DNA of 64,000 bases from an uncultured Aquimarina sp. (GCF_947500065.1 NZ_CANMQT010000005.1:372001-436000); one strand, 5' to 3'; counted from the stretch's first letter, positions 42,997 through 53,470 are shown. Notes: generated by a model from the sequence alone, not told the origin. Numbers and translations are program-made.

Positions 42997-44835
42997 ATGA
43001 AAACAAGATTACTTTTTATTGCACTTTGCACATTTTATTTGGGATTTAGTCAGGTTCCATCTGGATATTATGATAGTGCTAATGGACTTACCGGTTTTAC
43101 TCTTAAAACAGAATTAAAGGATATCATATCAACTGGTCATGTAGATCAAGGTTATAGTGCTTTATACACTGCATATCAAACTACCGATAATGACAGTTAT
43201 TACGAAATGGACAATACTGTTCTCGATATGTATACAGAGAGACCTACTGCCTCTGATGTTGTTACATATAATCATGATACAAATGGAGGAACTTCTCCAG
43301 GAGATGCTTGCGGTAATGTTGGTAACACGGAAGGTATTTGTTACAACAGAGAGCATTTGTTTCCTCAAGGTTTTTTTAATGAACTATTGCCAATGAGAAC
43401 TGATGTACATCATGTAGTTCCCTCTGATGGTTATGTAAATGGACAACGAAGTAATTTCCCTTTTGGAGTTGTAGGAACTCCAACAGATACCTATTCTAAC
43501 GATTCTAAAAGAGGCCCAAGTGCTACTTCGGGGTTTTCAGGAACCGTATTTGAGCCAATCGATGAATTTAAAGGAGATATCGCAAGAATGTTACTGTATT
43601 TTGCTACAAGATACGAAGACGAAGCTCTTAATGCTCCTTCTGATGGAAGCGGAACCTGGGATCCTCATACAGCATCAAATAATCCTATGGACGGATCTAT
43701 AAATCAGTTTTATGAAACCTGGTATATCGAGTTATTAGTGAGTTGGCATCTTTCCGATGCAGTTTCACAACGAGAAATCGATAGAAATAATGCCGCTTAC
43801 AATTTTCAAGGAAATGCAAACCCGTTCATTGATCATCCAGAATATGTACAAATGATATGGAACGTAACGCTAGACACAGAAGCACCAACAGTTCCAACAA
43901 ATTTGATGGTATCTAATGAAACCTCTAACAGTATTGATCTTTCTTGGACAGCTTCTACAGATAATACCGCAGTAACTGCTTATGATGTATATGTGAATTC
44001 TGTTTTTAATAAATCTGTTGCAACTACAAATACAGCAGTTAACGGTTTAAGTGCTGAAACTACGTACTCTTTTACGGTATCAGCAAAAGACGCAGCAGGA
44101 AATGAATCTGCACAAAGTACTTCTGTAAATGGAACAACTTTAGCTGGTGGAACCGGTGGTGGTGATTGTGCATCAGAAACCTTTACTAATATAGGGTCCG
44201 CATCTAGTTCATATGCTGATCGTATGTGGACCGGTGATGATGGAGGAACCTGGAATGCTACTGATGCAAGAACAGATCAAACGCTCACAGGTGCTGCAAT
44301 TACCATTAGGAATGGAGAACTTACAGCTCCTTCAATTTCTGGAGGTATTGGTTCATTAACCGTAACTACCATCAGAGCATTTGGTGGTGGTAGTGGAACA
44401 TTTACTGTACGAGTTAATGGAACTACTGTAGGTACAATTCCATATAGTGATACACAGGAAACAACCACTATTAGCGATATTAACATTACAGGAAACATTG
44501 CTGTTTCTTTTACTGATAAAGCAACTACAAGTGATAGAGTTATTATCGATGATCTTTCTTGGACTTGTTATGATCCTGCCTTAGGAGTAGATGATTTTGA
44601 TCTGAATGATCCTATAATGATATATCCAAATCCTTCTATTGATGGTTCTATAACCATAAGTATTCCTAACGGTATTGATAATGAACTAAACATATATGAT
44701 ATAACGGGTAAACGAATTATTTCTAAAAAGAATATTCAAGAAACAATTCAACTGTCCAATCTACCTCAAGGAATGTTACTGATAAAAATTATTTCGCCTC
44801 AGAGGAGCATAACCAAAAAGGTAATTATACAGTAA
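42997..44835 (+). CDS. T9SS-secreted endonuclease I family protein
   Basis: 612 residues. Signal peptide (GFSQ), then an endonuclease I domain (about 30-285) with CYNREHLFPQ (Arg118-Glu119-His120, the metal and catalytic site) and DVHHVVPSDGYVNGQRSN, as in EndA/Vvn. A fibronectin type III domain (about 297-382) follows, then a strand-rich domain with TVRVNGTTVG, and a type IX secretion tail starting IYPNPSIDGS. The enzyme is exported and cleaves DNA or RNA, probably for nutrient use or biofilm turnover. The C-terminal tail marks surface attachment or release. Confidence 0.93.
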   Translation: MKTRLLFIALCTFYLGFSQVPSGYYDSANGLTGFTLKTELKDIISTGHVDQGYSALYTAYQTTDNDSYYEMDNTVLDMYTERPTASDVVTYNHDTNGGTSPGDACGNVGNTEGICYNREHLFPQGFFNELLPMRTDVHHVVPSDGYVNGQRSNFPFGVVGTPTDTYSNDSKRGPSATSGFSGTVFEPIDEFKGDIARMLLYFATRYEDEALNAPSDGSGTWDPHTASNNPMDGSINQFYETWYIELLVSWHLSDAVSQREIDRNNAAYNFQGNANPFIDHPEYVQMIWNVTLDTEAPTVPTNLMVSNETSNSIDLSWTASTDNTAVTAYDVYVNSVFNKSVATTNTAVNGLSAETTYSFTVSAKDAAGNESAQSTSVNGTTLAGGTGGGDCASETFTNIGSASSSYADRMWTGDDGGTWNATDARTDQTLTGAAITIRNGELTAPSISGGIGSLTVTTIRAFGGGSGTFTVRVNGTTVGTIPYSDTQETTTISDINITGNIAVSFTDKATTSDRVIIDDLSWTCYDPALGVDDFDLNDPIMIYPNPSIDGSITISIPNGIDNELNIYDITGKRIISKKNIQETIQLSNLPQGMLLIKIISPQRSITKKVIIQ

Positions 44836-44840
44836 AAAGA

Positions 44841-44862
44841 AAAGCGGCAATTTAGCCGCTTT
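44841..44862 (+). terminator. terminator of the endonuclease gene
   Basis: Stem AAAGCGGC/GCCGCTTT (44841-44848, 44855-44862) with loop AATTTA and a T-run. It is 6 bp after the stop. Confidence 0.88.
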
Positions 44863-44948
44863 TTTTATTTAGGTCTATTGTTTAAAATTTAGTGAATAAC
44901 TCTATTATTCCGTTTAAGTTTTATACAATACTTTCTATATAAAAACAG

Positions 44949-44956
44949 TAAATTTG
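44949..44956 (+). promoter_or_regulatory. -7 element of purL
   Basis: TAAATTTG followed by C. It overlaps an in-frame TTG (44954) that could be mistaken for a start codon and so supports ATG 44990 as the real start. No TTG is found 19 bp upstream. Confidence 0.5.
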
Positions 44957-44989
44957 CAGCTTATTAAAAACAACACAAAGTCTGGAAGC

Positions 44990-47900
44990 ATGATCCACTT
45001 CTTCGGAAACCAAAATGAGAACGTATTTGCGGTACAAACCACTAGCGAAATCTCAACTGAAAATATCAAAAAATTAGTATGGTTATTTGGCAACCAACCT
45101 AAAATTTCTTCGGCGTCTATTGACGCTTTTTTTGTTGGTCCTCGCGCCGCAATGATTACTCCTTGGAGTACCAATGCCGTAGAGATTACTCAAAACATGG
45201 GAATCGAGGGAATTATTAGAATCGAGGAGTTTCAGTCTGTTACAGAGAACTTCACTGATTTTGACCCAATGCTTTCTCAAAAGTATGCTAATCTAAATCA
45301 AGATATATATACCATTGATATTGAACCAGAAGCGATTCTGGAAATAGATGATATCGAAGCTTATAACAAAAGTGAAGGTTTAGCACTAAATAAAGAAGAA
45401 GTAGCTTATCTGGAAGGTATAGCAGAAAAGATTGGAAGAAAACTTACCGATTCTGAAGTTTTTGGTTTTTCGCAAGTGAATTCAGAACATTGTAGACATA
45501 AAATATTTAACGGAACTTTTATTATAGATGGAGAAGAACAACCTACTTCTCTTTTTAAATTAATAAAGAAAACTTCAGAAATACATCCTAATGCTATTGT
45601 TTCTGCTTATAAGGATAATGTAGCTTTTGTCAAAGGTCCAAAAGTGACTCAATTTGCACCGAAGAGTGCTGATAAACCAGATTTTTATCACGAAACACCT
45701 TTCGAAAGTGTAATCTCACTGAAAGCTGAAACACATAATTTCCCAACAACAGTAGAACCATTTAATGGGGCTGCTACAGGTTCTGGTGGAGAAATCCGAG
45801 ATCGTCTTGCTGGCGGGAAAGGCTCTTTACCACTAGCAGGAACTGCTGTGTATATGACTTCTTATTCTCGATTAGAAGAGAATCGTCCTTGGGAACAGGC
45901 CGTAGAAGAAAGAAAATGGTTATACCAAACTCCAGTAGATATTTTAATCAAAGCTTCTAATGGAGCATCTGATTTTGGAAATAAATTCGGACAACCACTA
46001 ATCACAGGATCAATACTAACTTTTGAGCATCAAGAAGACGCCAGAAAGCTAGGTTTTGACAAAGTAATTATGCAAGCTGGTGGAATCGGATATGGAAAAG
46101 CTGAACAGGCTATAAAAGATAAACCAGAAACTGGAGATAAGATTGTTATTCTCGGTGGAGAGAATTATCGAATCGGTATGGGTGGAGCAGCTGTCTCTTC
46201 TGCAGATACAGGAGAATTCAGTAGTGGAATCGAATTAAATGCTATCCAGCGTTCTAATCCTGAAATGCAAAAACGAGCTGCCAATGCTATTCGTGGTATG
46301 GTAGAAAGTGATGTCAATACCATTGTTTCTATACACGATCACGGAGCTGGCGGACACCTTAATTGCCTTTCTGAACTAGTAGAAGAAACGGGAGGAAAAA
46401 TTGATCTCGATAAATTACCTGTGGGAGATCCTACACTTTCTGCGAAAGAAATTATTGGTAACGAATCTCAAGAACGTATGGGATTGGTTATTGGTCAAAA
46501 AGATATCGATACTTTAGAGCGTATTGCAGAACGTGAGCGCTCCCCAATGTATCAAGTAGGAGATGTTACTGGTGATGATCGTTTTACTTTTGAGTCTAAA
46601 ACCAAGGGTGACAAACCAATGGATTTGGCTTTAGAAGATATGTTTGGCAGTTCTCCAAAAACTATTATGAACGACAAAACCATTGATCGTAATTATCAGG
46701 AGATTTCATACAAAAAAGAAAACATTCATCAGTATCTTGAACAAGTATTACAACTAGAAGCTGTTGCTTGTAAAGATTGGTTAACAAACAAAGTAGACCG
46801 CTGTGTAGGTGGTAAAGTGGCTAAACAACAATGTACTGGGCCTTTACAATTACCACTTAATAACTGTGGAGTAATGGCTTTAGATTATACTTCTAAAGAA
46901 GGTATTGCCACTTCGATAGGTCACTCCCCTATTTCTGGACTTATCGATCCAGAAGCTGGAAGTAAGAATTCTATCGCAGAAGCGTTGACTAATATTATAT
47001 GGGCTCCATTAAAAGATGGATTACAAGCTATTTCTTTATCTGCTAACTGGATGTGGCCCTGCAAAAATGAAGGGGAAGACGCGAGATTATATAAAGCCGT
47101 AAAAGCAATTTCGGAATTCGCTATCGATTTAGGAATCAATGTACCTACCGGTAAAGATTCTCTTTCTATGAAGCAGAAATACCCAAATGAAGAAGTTATT
47201 TCTCCAGGGACAGTTATTATATCTGCTGCTGCCAATTGTAATGATATTACAAAAGTAGTTGAACCAGTACTTCAAAAAGATGGTGGAGATATTTACTATC
47301 TTAATTTATCAGAAGACGCATACAAACTAGGAGGTTCTTCTTTTTCTCAGGTTGTAAACAAAATTGGATCCGAAGCACCTAGTATTAAGAATGCTGAAAA
47401 TTTTAAAAACACCTTTAATACCATTCAGCAATTAATCCGTGACAACAAAATTGTAGCTGGTCATGATGTTGCTTCTGGTGGTTTAATTACTACTCTATTA
47501 GAATTATGCTTTGCAGATATTAACTTAGGTGCAACATTAGATCTTTCAGAAATAGAAGAACAAGATGCGATTAAACTTCTTTTTGCTGAAAATGCTGGAA
47601 TTGTATTCCAAAGTACTGCAAACTCAGATATCGAAACTATTCTTTCTGAAAATGATATTCAGTTTTTCAATATCGGGAAAGTAACCAATAAGGGGTCATT
47701 AGAAATTAAAAATTCAAACGATTCCTATAATTTTGATATTTCAACTTTAAGAGAAACATGGTATAAAACATCGTATCTTTTAGATCAAAAGCAGACCGCA
47801 AATAATTTAGCAAAGGATCGTTTTGAAAATTTTGCTAATCAACCGTTGCAATATACATTTCCAAAGCATTTCACAGGAAAACTTCCGGTAATTGATAATA

Positions 47901-48655
47901 CCCAACCAAGACCTAAAGCGGCTATCATTCGTGAAAAAGGAAGTAATTCTGAACGTGAAATGGCAAACGCTATGTATATAGCAGGCTTTGATGTAAAAGA
48001 TGTACATATGACCGATCTGATCTCTGGTCGTGAAACCTTAGAAGACATTCAGTTTATTGGTGCTGTTGGAGGATTCTCCAATAGTGATGTCCTAGGTTCA
48101 GCTAAAGGTTGGGCAGGTGCTTTCCTTTATAATGAAAAAGCTAACACAGCTTTAAAAAACTTTTTCAAAAGAGAAGACACACTATCTGTAGGTATCTGTA
48201 ATGGATGCCAGTTATTTATGGAATTAGAAGTAATCAATCCAGAACATAGCGAACACGGAAAAATGATTCATAACGAATCTCATAAACACGAAAGTAACTT
48301 TACTTCTGTTAAGATTCAAGAAAATAATTCTGTAATGTTATCTTCATTAACCGGAAGCACATTAGGAGTATGGATCTCACATGGTGAAGGGAAATTTAAT
48401 CTTCCTCTTTCTGAAGATCAATATAACATCGTTGCAAAATATGGGTATGAAGGATATCCAGCTAATCCTAATGGATCAGATTACAATACTGCCATGATGT
48501 GTGATACAACAGGTCGTCATTTAGTAATGATGCCTCATATAGAACGATCTACTTTTCAGTGGAATTGGGCTAATTACCCTAACGGAAGGCAAGATGAAGT
48601 ATCTCCTTGGATAGAAGCTTTTGTAAATGCCAGGTTGTGGATTGAGAATCGATAA
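44990..48655 (+). CDS. purL: phosphoribosylformylglycinamidine synthase
   Basis: 1221 residues from ATG 44990 (MIHFFGNQNENVFAV), the large single-chain form. It makes FGAM from FGAR, ATP and glutamine in purine synthesis. Visible parts are the N-terminal PurS-like domain, two AIR-synthase-like halves (first: LKAETHNFPTTVEPFNGAATG; second beginning near HSPISG and SALSANWMWP-type sequence), and a C-terminal glutamine amidotransferase with nucleophile Cys in VGICNGCQLF and the His/Glu pair in MPHIERSTFQW. It is full length. It stands alone with its own -7 element, and no purine-regulatory box is recognised. Confidence 0.95.
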   Translation: MIHFFGNQNENVFAVQTTSEISTENIKKLVWLFGNQPKISSASIDAFFVGPRAAMITPWSTNAVEITQNMGIEGIIRIEEFQSVTENFTDFDPMLSQKYANLNQDIYTIDIEPEAILEIDDIEAYNKSEGLALNKEEVAYLEGIAEKIGRKLTDSEVFGFSQVNSEHCRHKIFNGTFIIDGEEQPTSLFKLIKKTSEIHPNAIVSAYKDNVAFVKGPKVTQFAPKSADKPDFYHETPFESVISLKAETHNFPTTVEPFNGAATGSGGEIRDRLAGGKGSLPLAGTAVYMTSYSRLEENRPWEQAVEERKWLYQTPVDILIKASNGASDFGNKFGQPLITGSILTFEHQEDARKLGFDKVIMQAGGIGYGKAEQAIKDKPETGDKIVILGGENYRIGMGGAAVSSADTGEFSSGIELNAIQRSNPEMQKRAANAIRGMVESDVNTIVSIHDHGAGGHLNCLSELVEETGGKIDLDKLPVGDPTLSAKEIIGNESQERMGLVIGQKDIDTLERIAERERSPMYQVGDVTGDDRFTFESKTKGDKPMDLALEDMFGSSPKTIMNDKTIDRNYQEISYKKENIHQYLEQVLQLEAVACKDWLTNKVDRCVGGKVAKQQCTGPLQLPLNNCGVMALDYTSKEGIATSIGHSPISGLIDPEAGSKNSIAEALTNIIWAPLKDGLQAISLSANWMWPCKNEGEDARLYKAVKAISEFAIDLGINVPTGKDSLSMKQKYPNEEVISPGTVIISAAANCNDITKVVEPVLQKDGGDIYYLNLSEDAYKLGGSSFSQVVNKIGSEAPSIKNAENFKNTFNTIQQLIRDNKIVAGHDVASGGLITTLLELCFADINLGATLDLSEIEEQDAIKLLFAENAGIVFQSTANSDIETILSENDIQFFNIGKVTNKGSLEIKNSNDSYNFDISTLRETWYKTSYLLDQKQTANNLAKDRFENFANQPLQYTFPKHFTGKLPVIDNTQPRPKAAIIREKGSNSEREMANAMYIAGFDVKDVHMTDLISGRETLEDIQFIGAVGGFSNSDVLGSAKGWAGAFLYNEKANTALKNFFKREDTLSVGICNGCQLFMELEVINPEHSEHGKMIHNESHKHESNFTSVKIQENNSVMLSSLTGSTLGVWISHGEGKFNLPLSEDQYNIVAKYGYEGYPANPNGSDYNTAMMCDTTGRHLVMMPHIERSTFQWNWANYPNGRQDEVSPWIEAFVNARLWIENR

Positions 48656-48825
48656 TGATTTTTATTTTACAAATAATAATGTGTAAAATAATTTAGGGTT
48701 TATTACTATACGGCTGTTATATTAACAACTGTACTACTGATCTATGATTCATGACTTGTGATAATTTAATCAGAATGTTTACAAAAATTTAAATACCATT
48801 TTTTAAAACCTAAATACGCCCTATC

Positions 48826-51225
48826 GTGAAAAGAGTACTCATAGCAATATTTTTTTTGGTTTCAGCAGTAACTAGCTCCCAAACTAAACTAACATATAGT
48901 AAAGCTAAAATCATATACAATACTCCTCAGAATTTTGAAATACTAATGAATGCTGGAGTACCAATGGATCACGGCCAGCATAAACGTGGAGTCTTTATCA
49001 TCTCTGATTTTTCATCAACAGAAATTGAAATTGCAAGAGATCTTGGTTTCCAGGTAGACATTATTATAGAAGATTCTGAAGCTGACTTCATTAGAAGGAA
49101 TGAAATTGCAAAAAACCAAAAAGCAGTTCAAAACCTAACGTGTCCATCAGGTGGTGGAGCTATAATTGACTATCCTACGCCAACTAATTTTTCATTAGGT
49201 TCTATGGGTGGATATTTAACCTATCAGGAAATGTTAGATAATCTGGATGCTATGCGTACCCAATATCCAAATCTAATTTCTGCCAGAGCTAATGTTGGAA
49301 CTTTTTTAACCAACGGGACTGCAGACAATTCAGTATCTCCGTCTATTGGTGGTAACGCAATACAATGGGTTCGTATATCTGATAATCCAGAGGTAGATGA
49401 AAACGAATCAGAAATATTATATGATGCTATCCATCACGCCAGAGAACCAGCGAGTTTATCTCAACTTATTTATTATATGTGGTATCTATTAGAAAACTAT
49501 GATTCTAATGCAGATGTGAAACAAATCGTTGACAATACAGAACTATATTTTATACCCGTATTAAATCCTGATGGATATCTTTATAATCAAGTAACCAATC
49601 CGAACGGAGGTGGATTTTGGAGGAAAAATAGATTTAATACTCATGGAGTAGATAACAATCGTAATTATGATCATTATCCCAACGGAAATGCCGCTGCTGC
49701 TACTTGGGGAGGGCCAGGATCTTCTAATTCTACAGGTGATCAAACATATCATGGGACCAGTGCTTTTTCTGAAGTAGAAAATCAAGCTATGAAATGGTTT
49801 ACAGAACAACACAATTTTGTTATCGCTCTTAACAACCATACTTTTGGCGAATTGTTATACTTCCCCTACTCTTATGCTGCAAACACTCCTACACCGGATG
49901 AAGATATTTTTGTAGCAATAGGAGCTGAACTTACATCCCAAAATGGTTATAATCCATTAAGAGATGCTCCTTTTGCCGGAGATAGCGATGATTTCATGTA
50001 TGGAGGAACTACACAACCACATAATAAAATATTTTCTTTTACTCCGGAAGTTGGTACTTCCTTCTGGCCAGCTTCTAATCAAATTGATGGAATCTGTAAG
50101 GGTATGATGTACCTAAATCTTACTGCCGCCAAAATGACTAATAATTATGCTCAACCAGAAAACACAGGTGATTCTTTTATTGGAGATAATTTATCATTTA
50201 ATGCTGATTATATTTTAAAAAGACTTGGTGTAACAGGAAATGGAAATTTTACTGTTAGCATTTTACCTATATCCAATAACATTACTAGTGTTGGTAATCC
50301 AAAAAATTACACGAATACACAAATAGGAACTAATGTATCAGACAATATAGTAGTTAACCTTGATAACTCTGTACAAATTGGTGATGATATCTCGTATACA
50401 ATTCAGGTAGATGGAGGCAATATTACTGAATCCGTTAACGTAACTAAAAAATATGGAGCTTTTCAGAGTATCGTTAATGACAATGCTAATAGCTTAAACA
50501 GTTATACACAATCTGGCTGGTCCACTACTACCGCTACTTTTGTATCTGGTAATGCCTCAATAACTGAATCCCCAGCGGGCAATTATGCACCCAATCAAAA
50601 TAAAGCAATCGAACTTACTCAGAATATAGATCTTACCGATGTTGCTTTTGCTAATGTTCAATTTTACGCTAAATGGGATATTGAAAACAATTGGGATTAT
50701 GCACAATTCGAAGTCTCTATAGATAATGGAGCTTCTTGGATTCCACAATGTGGTAAATTCTCGAACTCAGGAAGTACCAATTCGGGACAACCAACCGGCG
50801 AACCTTTATATGATGGAACGCAAACGGATTGGGTGTTAGAACAAATCGACCTTAGTGATTATCTTGGTGAAACTATAAAAATTCGTTTTCAATTTGTTTC
50901 AGATAGCGGTACAGAACAAGATGGTTTCTTTTTTGATGACCTGATTGTAAACACTATTGACCAAAGCGTACTAAATGTCCAAGATAATTTATTCTCTGAA
51001 TTCAAAGTATTCCCTAATCCAGTAACGGACATTCTAAAAATAGCGCCATCATCTACCAAATCTTTTAATTGGAAGATGAGAAATGTGATCGGTCAGGAAG
51101 TATACACAAAAAACAATACTTCTGGTATTCAAGAATTTAATACCTCACAACTTAATTCAGGCTTGTATTTCCTTACCGTAGAAATCAATGGAAACACAAA
51201 AACTTTCAAAATATTGAAACAATAA
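48826..51225 (+). CDS. T9SS-secreted M14 zinc carboxypeptidase
   Basis: 799 residues from GTG 48826. Signal peptide (SAVTSSQ), a propeptide-like segment, and an M14 domain (about 125-440). Zinc ligands are His204 and Glu207 in HHAREP; the NRNYD part holds the substrate-carboxylate-binding residues, and the later ligand histidine lies in NNHTFGE. The catalytic Glu is in FTPEVGTSF. After it come a strand-rich region and a MAM/jelly-roll-like domain (about 545-715), then a type IX tail starting VFPNPVTD. It removes C-terminal residues from peptides outside the cell. It stands alone, with a clear terminator. Confidence 0.92.
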   Translation: MKRVLIAIFFLVSAVTSSQTKLTYSKAKIIYNTPQNFEILMNAGVPMDHGQHKRGVFIISDFSSTEIEIARDLGFQVDIIIEDSEADFIRRNEIAKNQKAVQNLTCPSGGGAIIDYPTPTNFSLGSMGGYLTYQEMLDNLDAMRTQYPNLISARANVGTFLTNGTADNSVSPSIGGNAIQWVRISDNPEVDENESEILYDAIHHAREPASLSQLIYYMWYLLENYDSNADVKQIVDNTELYFIPVLNPDGYLYNQVTNPNGGGFWRKNRFNTHGVDNNRNYDHYPNGNAAAATWGGPGSSNSTGDQTYHGTSAFSEVENQAMKWFTEQHNFVIALNNHTFGELLYFPYSYAANTPTPDEDIFVAIGAELTSQNGYNPLRDAPFAGDSDDFMYGGTTQPHNKIFSFTPEVGTSFWPASNQIDGICKGMMYLNLTAAKMTNNYAQPENTGDSFIGDNLSFNADYILKRLGVTGNGNFTVSILPISNNITSVGNPKNYTNTQIGTNVSDNIVVNLDNSVQIGDDISYTIQVDGGNITESVNVTKKYGAFQSIVNDNANSLNSYTQSGWSTTTATFVSGNASITESPAGNYAPNQNKAIELTQNIDLTDVAFANVQFYAKWDIENNWDYAQFEVSIDNGASWIPQCGKFSNSGSTNSGQPTGEPLYDGTQTDWVLEQIDLSDYLGETIKIRFQFVSDSGTEQDGFFFDDLIVNTIDQSVLNVQDNLFSEFKVFPNPVTDILKIAPSSTKSFNWKMRNVIGQEVYTKNNTSGIQEFNTSQLNSGLYFLTVEINGNTKTFKILKQ

Positions 51226-51251
51226 ATATTCAATTTTATCACATAAAACTT

Positions 51252-51277
51252 AAGGAGTTATCAAAAGATAACTCCTT
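51252..51277 (+). terminator. terminator of the M14 gene
   Basis: Stem AAGGAGTTATC/GATAACTCCTT with an A4 loop, then a T-run of six or more. Confidence 0.92.
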
Positions 51278-51293
51278 TTTTTATATATTACGG

Positions 51294-51323
51294 TTGTATA
51301 TTGTTAGATTTTTTATAATTTGC
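51294..51323 (+). promoter_or_regulatory. promoter of the acyl-CoA synthetase gene
   Basis: TTG (51294-51296), 19 bp, TAATTTGC (51316-51323), one T short of the consensus. It places transcription start next to or inside the 16-bp palindrome at 51327-51342, as expected for a repressed promoter. The leader would be about 170 nt. Confidence 0.5.
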
Positions 51324-51326
51324 GAA

Positions 51327-51342
51327 ACTATGCATGCATAGT
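51327..51342. promoter_or_regulatory. palindromic operator, site 1 (probable MarR binding)
   Basis: ACTATGCATGCATAGT is a perfect 16-bp palindrome. A copy with two changes lies at 53417-53432, before the MarR gene. It overlaps the expected start of transcription of the acyl-CoA synthetase gene. Confidence 0.65.
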
Positions 51343-51505
51343 AATATTTAGAATTCTCTAATATTGCAGAAGCAAAAGGAATTCAATGATGCTGATCAAA
51401 CTTTTTTGTGCAGCTTTACGATAAGAGTTAAGTATTGTTTTTATAACATATAATGCTTAATTTAAAAGTTTTTAAAAACAGAGAAAAAATATCTTAAGAC
51501 AACGT

Positions 51506-53278
51506 ATGAATACAATTACTAGATTATTTGATTTTCCACATTATCAATTAGAGAAATACAATTTAGATAAAGCTTTAATAACAAAATACGATGGAGAATG
51601 GGTTGCTACTTCTACCAAAGAATATGTAGAAAAAGCAAATAAGATTAGCCGTGGTTTATTGCGATTAGGTGTAAAACCAAATGATAAAGTTGCAATAATT
51701 TCAACTAATAATAGAACTGAATGGAATATTGTTGATATAGGAGTTTTGCAGATTGCTGCGCAAGATGTACCCATCTACCCTACTATTTCTCAGGAAGATT
51801 ATGAATATGTTTTAAATCATTCGGAATCTGTATATTGTTTTGTATCAGATGATGAAGTTTTACAAAAAGTAAAAAACATTAAGGATAATGTACCTTCATT
51901 AAAAGGAGTATACTCTTTTAATGATCTAGATGGTTGTGATAGCTGGAACAAAGTATTAGAACTTGGTACAGATGACAGTAATCAAGAAGAAGTAGAAAAA
52001 TTAATGGCTTCTGTAAAAGAAGATGACCTAGCAACCTTAATATACACTTCTGGAACTACTGGAAGACCAAAAGGTGTTATGCTTAGTCATAAAAATGTTG
52101 TGAGTAATGCATTAGCAAGTTCTACAAGATTTCCAATTGTAGATGGAGAAACAAAAGCGTTAAGTTTCTTACCAGTTTGTCATATTTATGAGCGCATGTT
52201 AATGTATTTATATCAATATAGAGGCGTTACCATATACTTCGCGGAATCTTTAGAGACTATCAGTGATAATCTAAAAGAGGTACATCCGGATGTTATGTCT
52301 GCTGTTCCTAGATTATTAGAAAAAGTGTACGATAAGATTATAGCCAAAGGAACTGATCTTACAGGAATAAAAAAGAAATTGTTTTTCTGGGCGGTTGACC
52401 TTGGTTTACAATATGAACCATACGGAGCTAATGGATGGTGGTATGAAAAGAAACTGGGAATTGCAAGAAAACTAATCTTTAGTAAGTGGCAAGAAGCATT
52501 AGGAGGTAATCTAAAGGTAATAGCTTCAGGTAGTGCTGCGTTACAATCTAGGCTTGCCAGAGTCTTTAATGCAGCAGAACTAAATGTGATGGAAGGTTAT
52601 GGACTTACCGAAACATCTCCAGTAGTTTCTGTAAATGACTCCAGAGATAGAGGTTTTAAAATTGGTACTGTAGGGAAAGTACTCCCAGATACTGAAGTTA
52701 AAATTGCAAAAGATGGTGAAATACTTGTAAAAGGTCCGCAAGTAATGATGGGGTACTATAAAGACGAAGAAAAAAGTAATGAAGTCCTACAAAATGGATA
52801 CTTCCATACAGGAGATATCGGAGAAATAGATAGCGAAGGTTTCTTGCGTATTACAGATCGTAAAAAAGAAATGTTCAAAACTTCTGGTGGAAAATATGTT
52901 GCTCCTCAGGTAATAGAAAACGCAATGAAACAATCTCGTTTCATTGAGCAAATAATGGTTATCGGAGATGGAGAAAAAATGCCAGCTGCTTTTATTCAAT
53001 TAAATTTTGAGTTTGTAAAAGATTGGGCTGATCGTAAAGATATCGCTATAGGAACTACTAACGAGGAGATCATAAATAATCAAATAATAATTGATCGTAT
53101 TCAGGAAGAAGTAGACGAACATAACGAAAAATTTGGAAAGTGGGAGCGCATTAAAAGATTCGAACTTACCGCTGATGAATGGAGTATTGAGGCAGAACAC
53201 CTCACTCCTACTATGAAATTAAAAAGAAAAGTGATTAAAGCAAAATATCAAGATCTATATAGTAAAATTTATGGCTAA
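51506..53278 (+). CDS. fadD: long-chain fatty-acid-CoA ligase
   Basis: 590 residues. The AMP-binding signature is LIYTSGTTGRPKGVMLSHKN (near residue 176), motif GYGLTETSP (near 370), the hinge GYFHTGDIGEIDSEG, and the catalytic loop DRKKEMFKTSGGKYVAP. It activates fatty acids to acyl-CoA with ATP for beta-oxidation. The type resembles ACSL/FadD-15 more than E. coli FadD. It is in its own transcript, before the MarR operon and presumably under the same operator. Its long leader of about 170 nt has no other gene. Confidence 0.93.
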   Translation: MNTITRLFDFPHYQLEKYNLDKALITKYDGEWVATSTKEYVEKANKISRGLLRLGVKPNDKVAIISTNNRTEWNIVDIGVLQIAAQDVPIYPTISQEDYEYVLNHSESVYCFVSDDEVLQKVKNIKDNVPSLKGVYSFNDLDGCDSWNKVLELGTDDSNQEEVEKLMASVKEDDLATLIYTSGTTGRPKGVMLSHKNVVSNALASSTRFPIVDGETKALSFLPVCHIYERMLMYLYQYRGVTIYFAESLETISDNLKEVHPDVMSAVPRLLEKVYDKIIAKGTDLTGIKKKLFFWAVDLGLQYEPYGANGWWYEKKLGIARKLIFSKWQEALGGNLKVIASGSAALQSRLARVFNAAELNVMEGYGLTETSPVVSVNDSRDRGFKIGTVGKVLPDTEVKIAKDGEILVKGPQVMMGYYKDEEKSNEVLQNGYFHTGDIGEIDSEGFLRITDRKKEMFKTSGGKYVAPQVIENAMKQSRFIEQIMVIGDGEKMPAAFIQLNFEFVKDWADRKDIAIGTTNEEIINNQIIIDRIQEEVDEHNEKFGKWERIKRFELTADEWSIEAEHLTPTMKLKRKVIKAKYQDLYSKIYG

Positions 53279-53330
53279 TTCAATTCACTGATTACAAATG
53301 TATCGTGTAAAACTTTAACTTTAAATCAGT

Positions 53331-53355
53331 AAACTCCTCATTTTATGAGGAGTTT
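53331..53355 (+). terminator. terminator of the acyl-CoA synthetase gene
   Basis: Stem AAACTCCTCA/TGAGGAGTTT with a 5-nt loop, then T-rich DNA. Confidence 0.9.
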
Positions 53356-53416
53356 TTTTATTAATTCACTAGAAAAATGTAAATTACTTACTCTTTTCAT
53401 AATTTTTCTAGAATTT

Positions 53417-53432
53417 ATTATGCGTGCATAGT
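53417..53432. promoter_or_regulatory. palindromic operator, site 2 (probable MarR binding)
   Basis: ATTATGCGTGCATAGT, two changes from the perfect palindrome at 51327-51342. It covers the place of the -33 element of the MarR operon promoter, whose -7 element is TACCTTTAC at 53443-53451. Binding would block RNA polymerase, giving autoregulation. Confidence 0.65.
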
Positions 53433-53442
53433 AAATTTTCCT

Positions 53443-53451
53443 TACCTTTAC
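53443..53451 (+). promoter_or_regulatory. -7 element of the MarR/beta-oxidation operon
   Basis: TACCTTTAC, one base from consensus. ATG 53471 follows after about 20 bp. The -33 site is covered by the operator. Confidence 0.5.
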
Positions 53452-53470
53452 ATCATAACAAATTTTCTGA

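Noticed and set aside
44954..44989. TTG at 44954 as the start of purL
   Set aside because: The codon is part of the -7 element TAAATTTG; ATG 44990 gives the usual PurL N-terminus.
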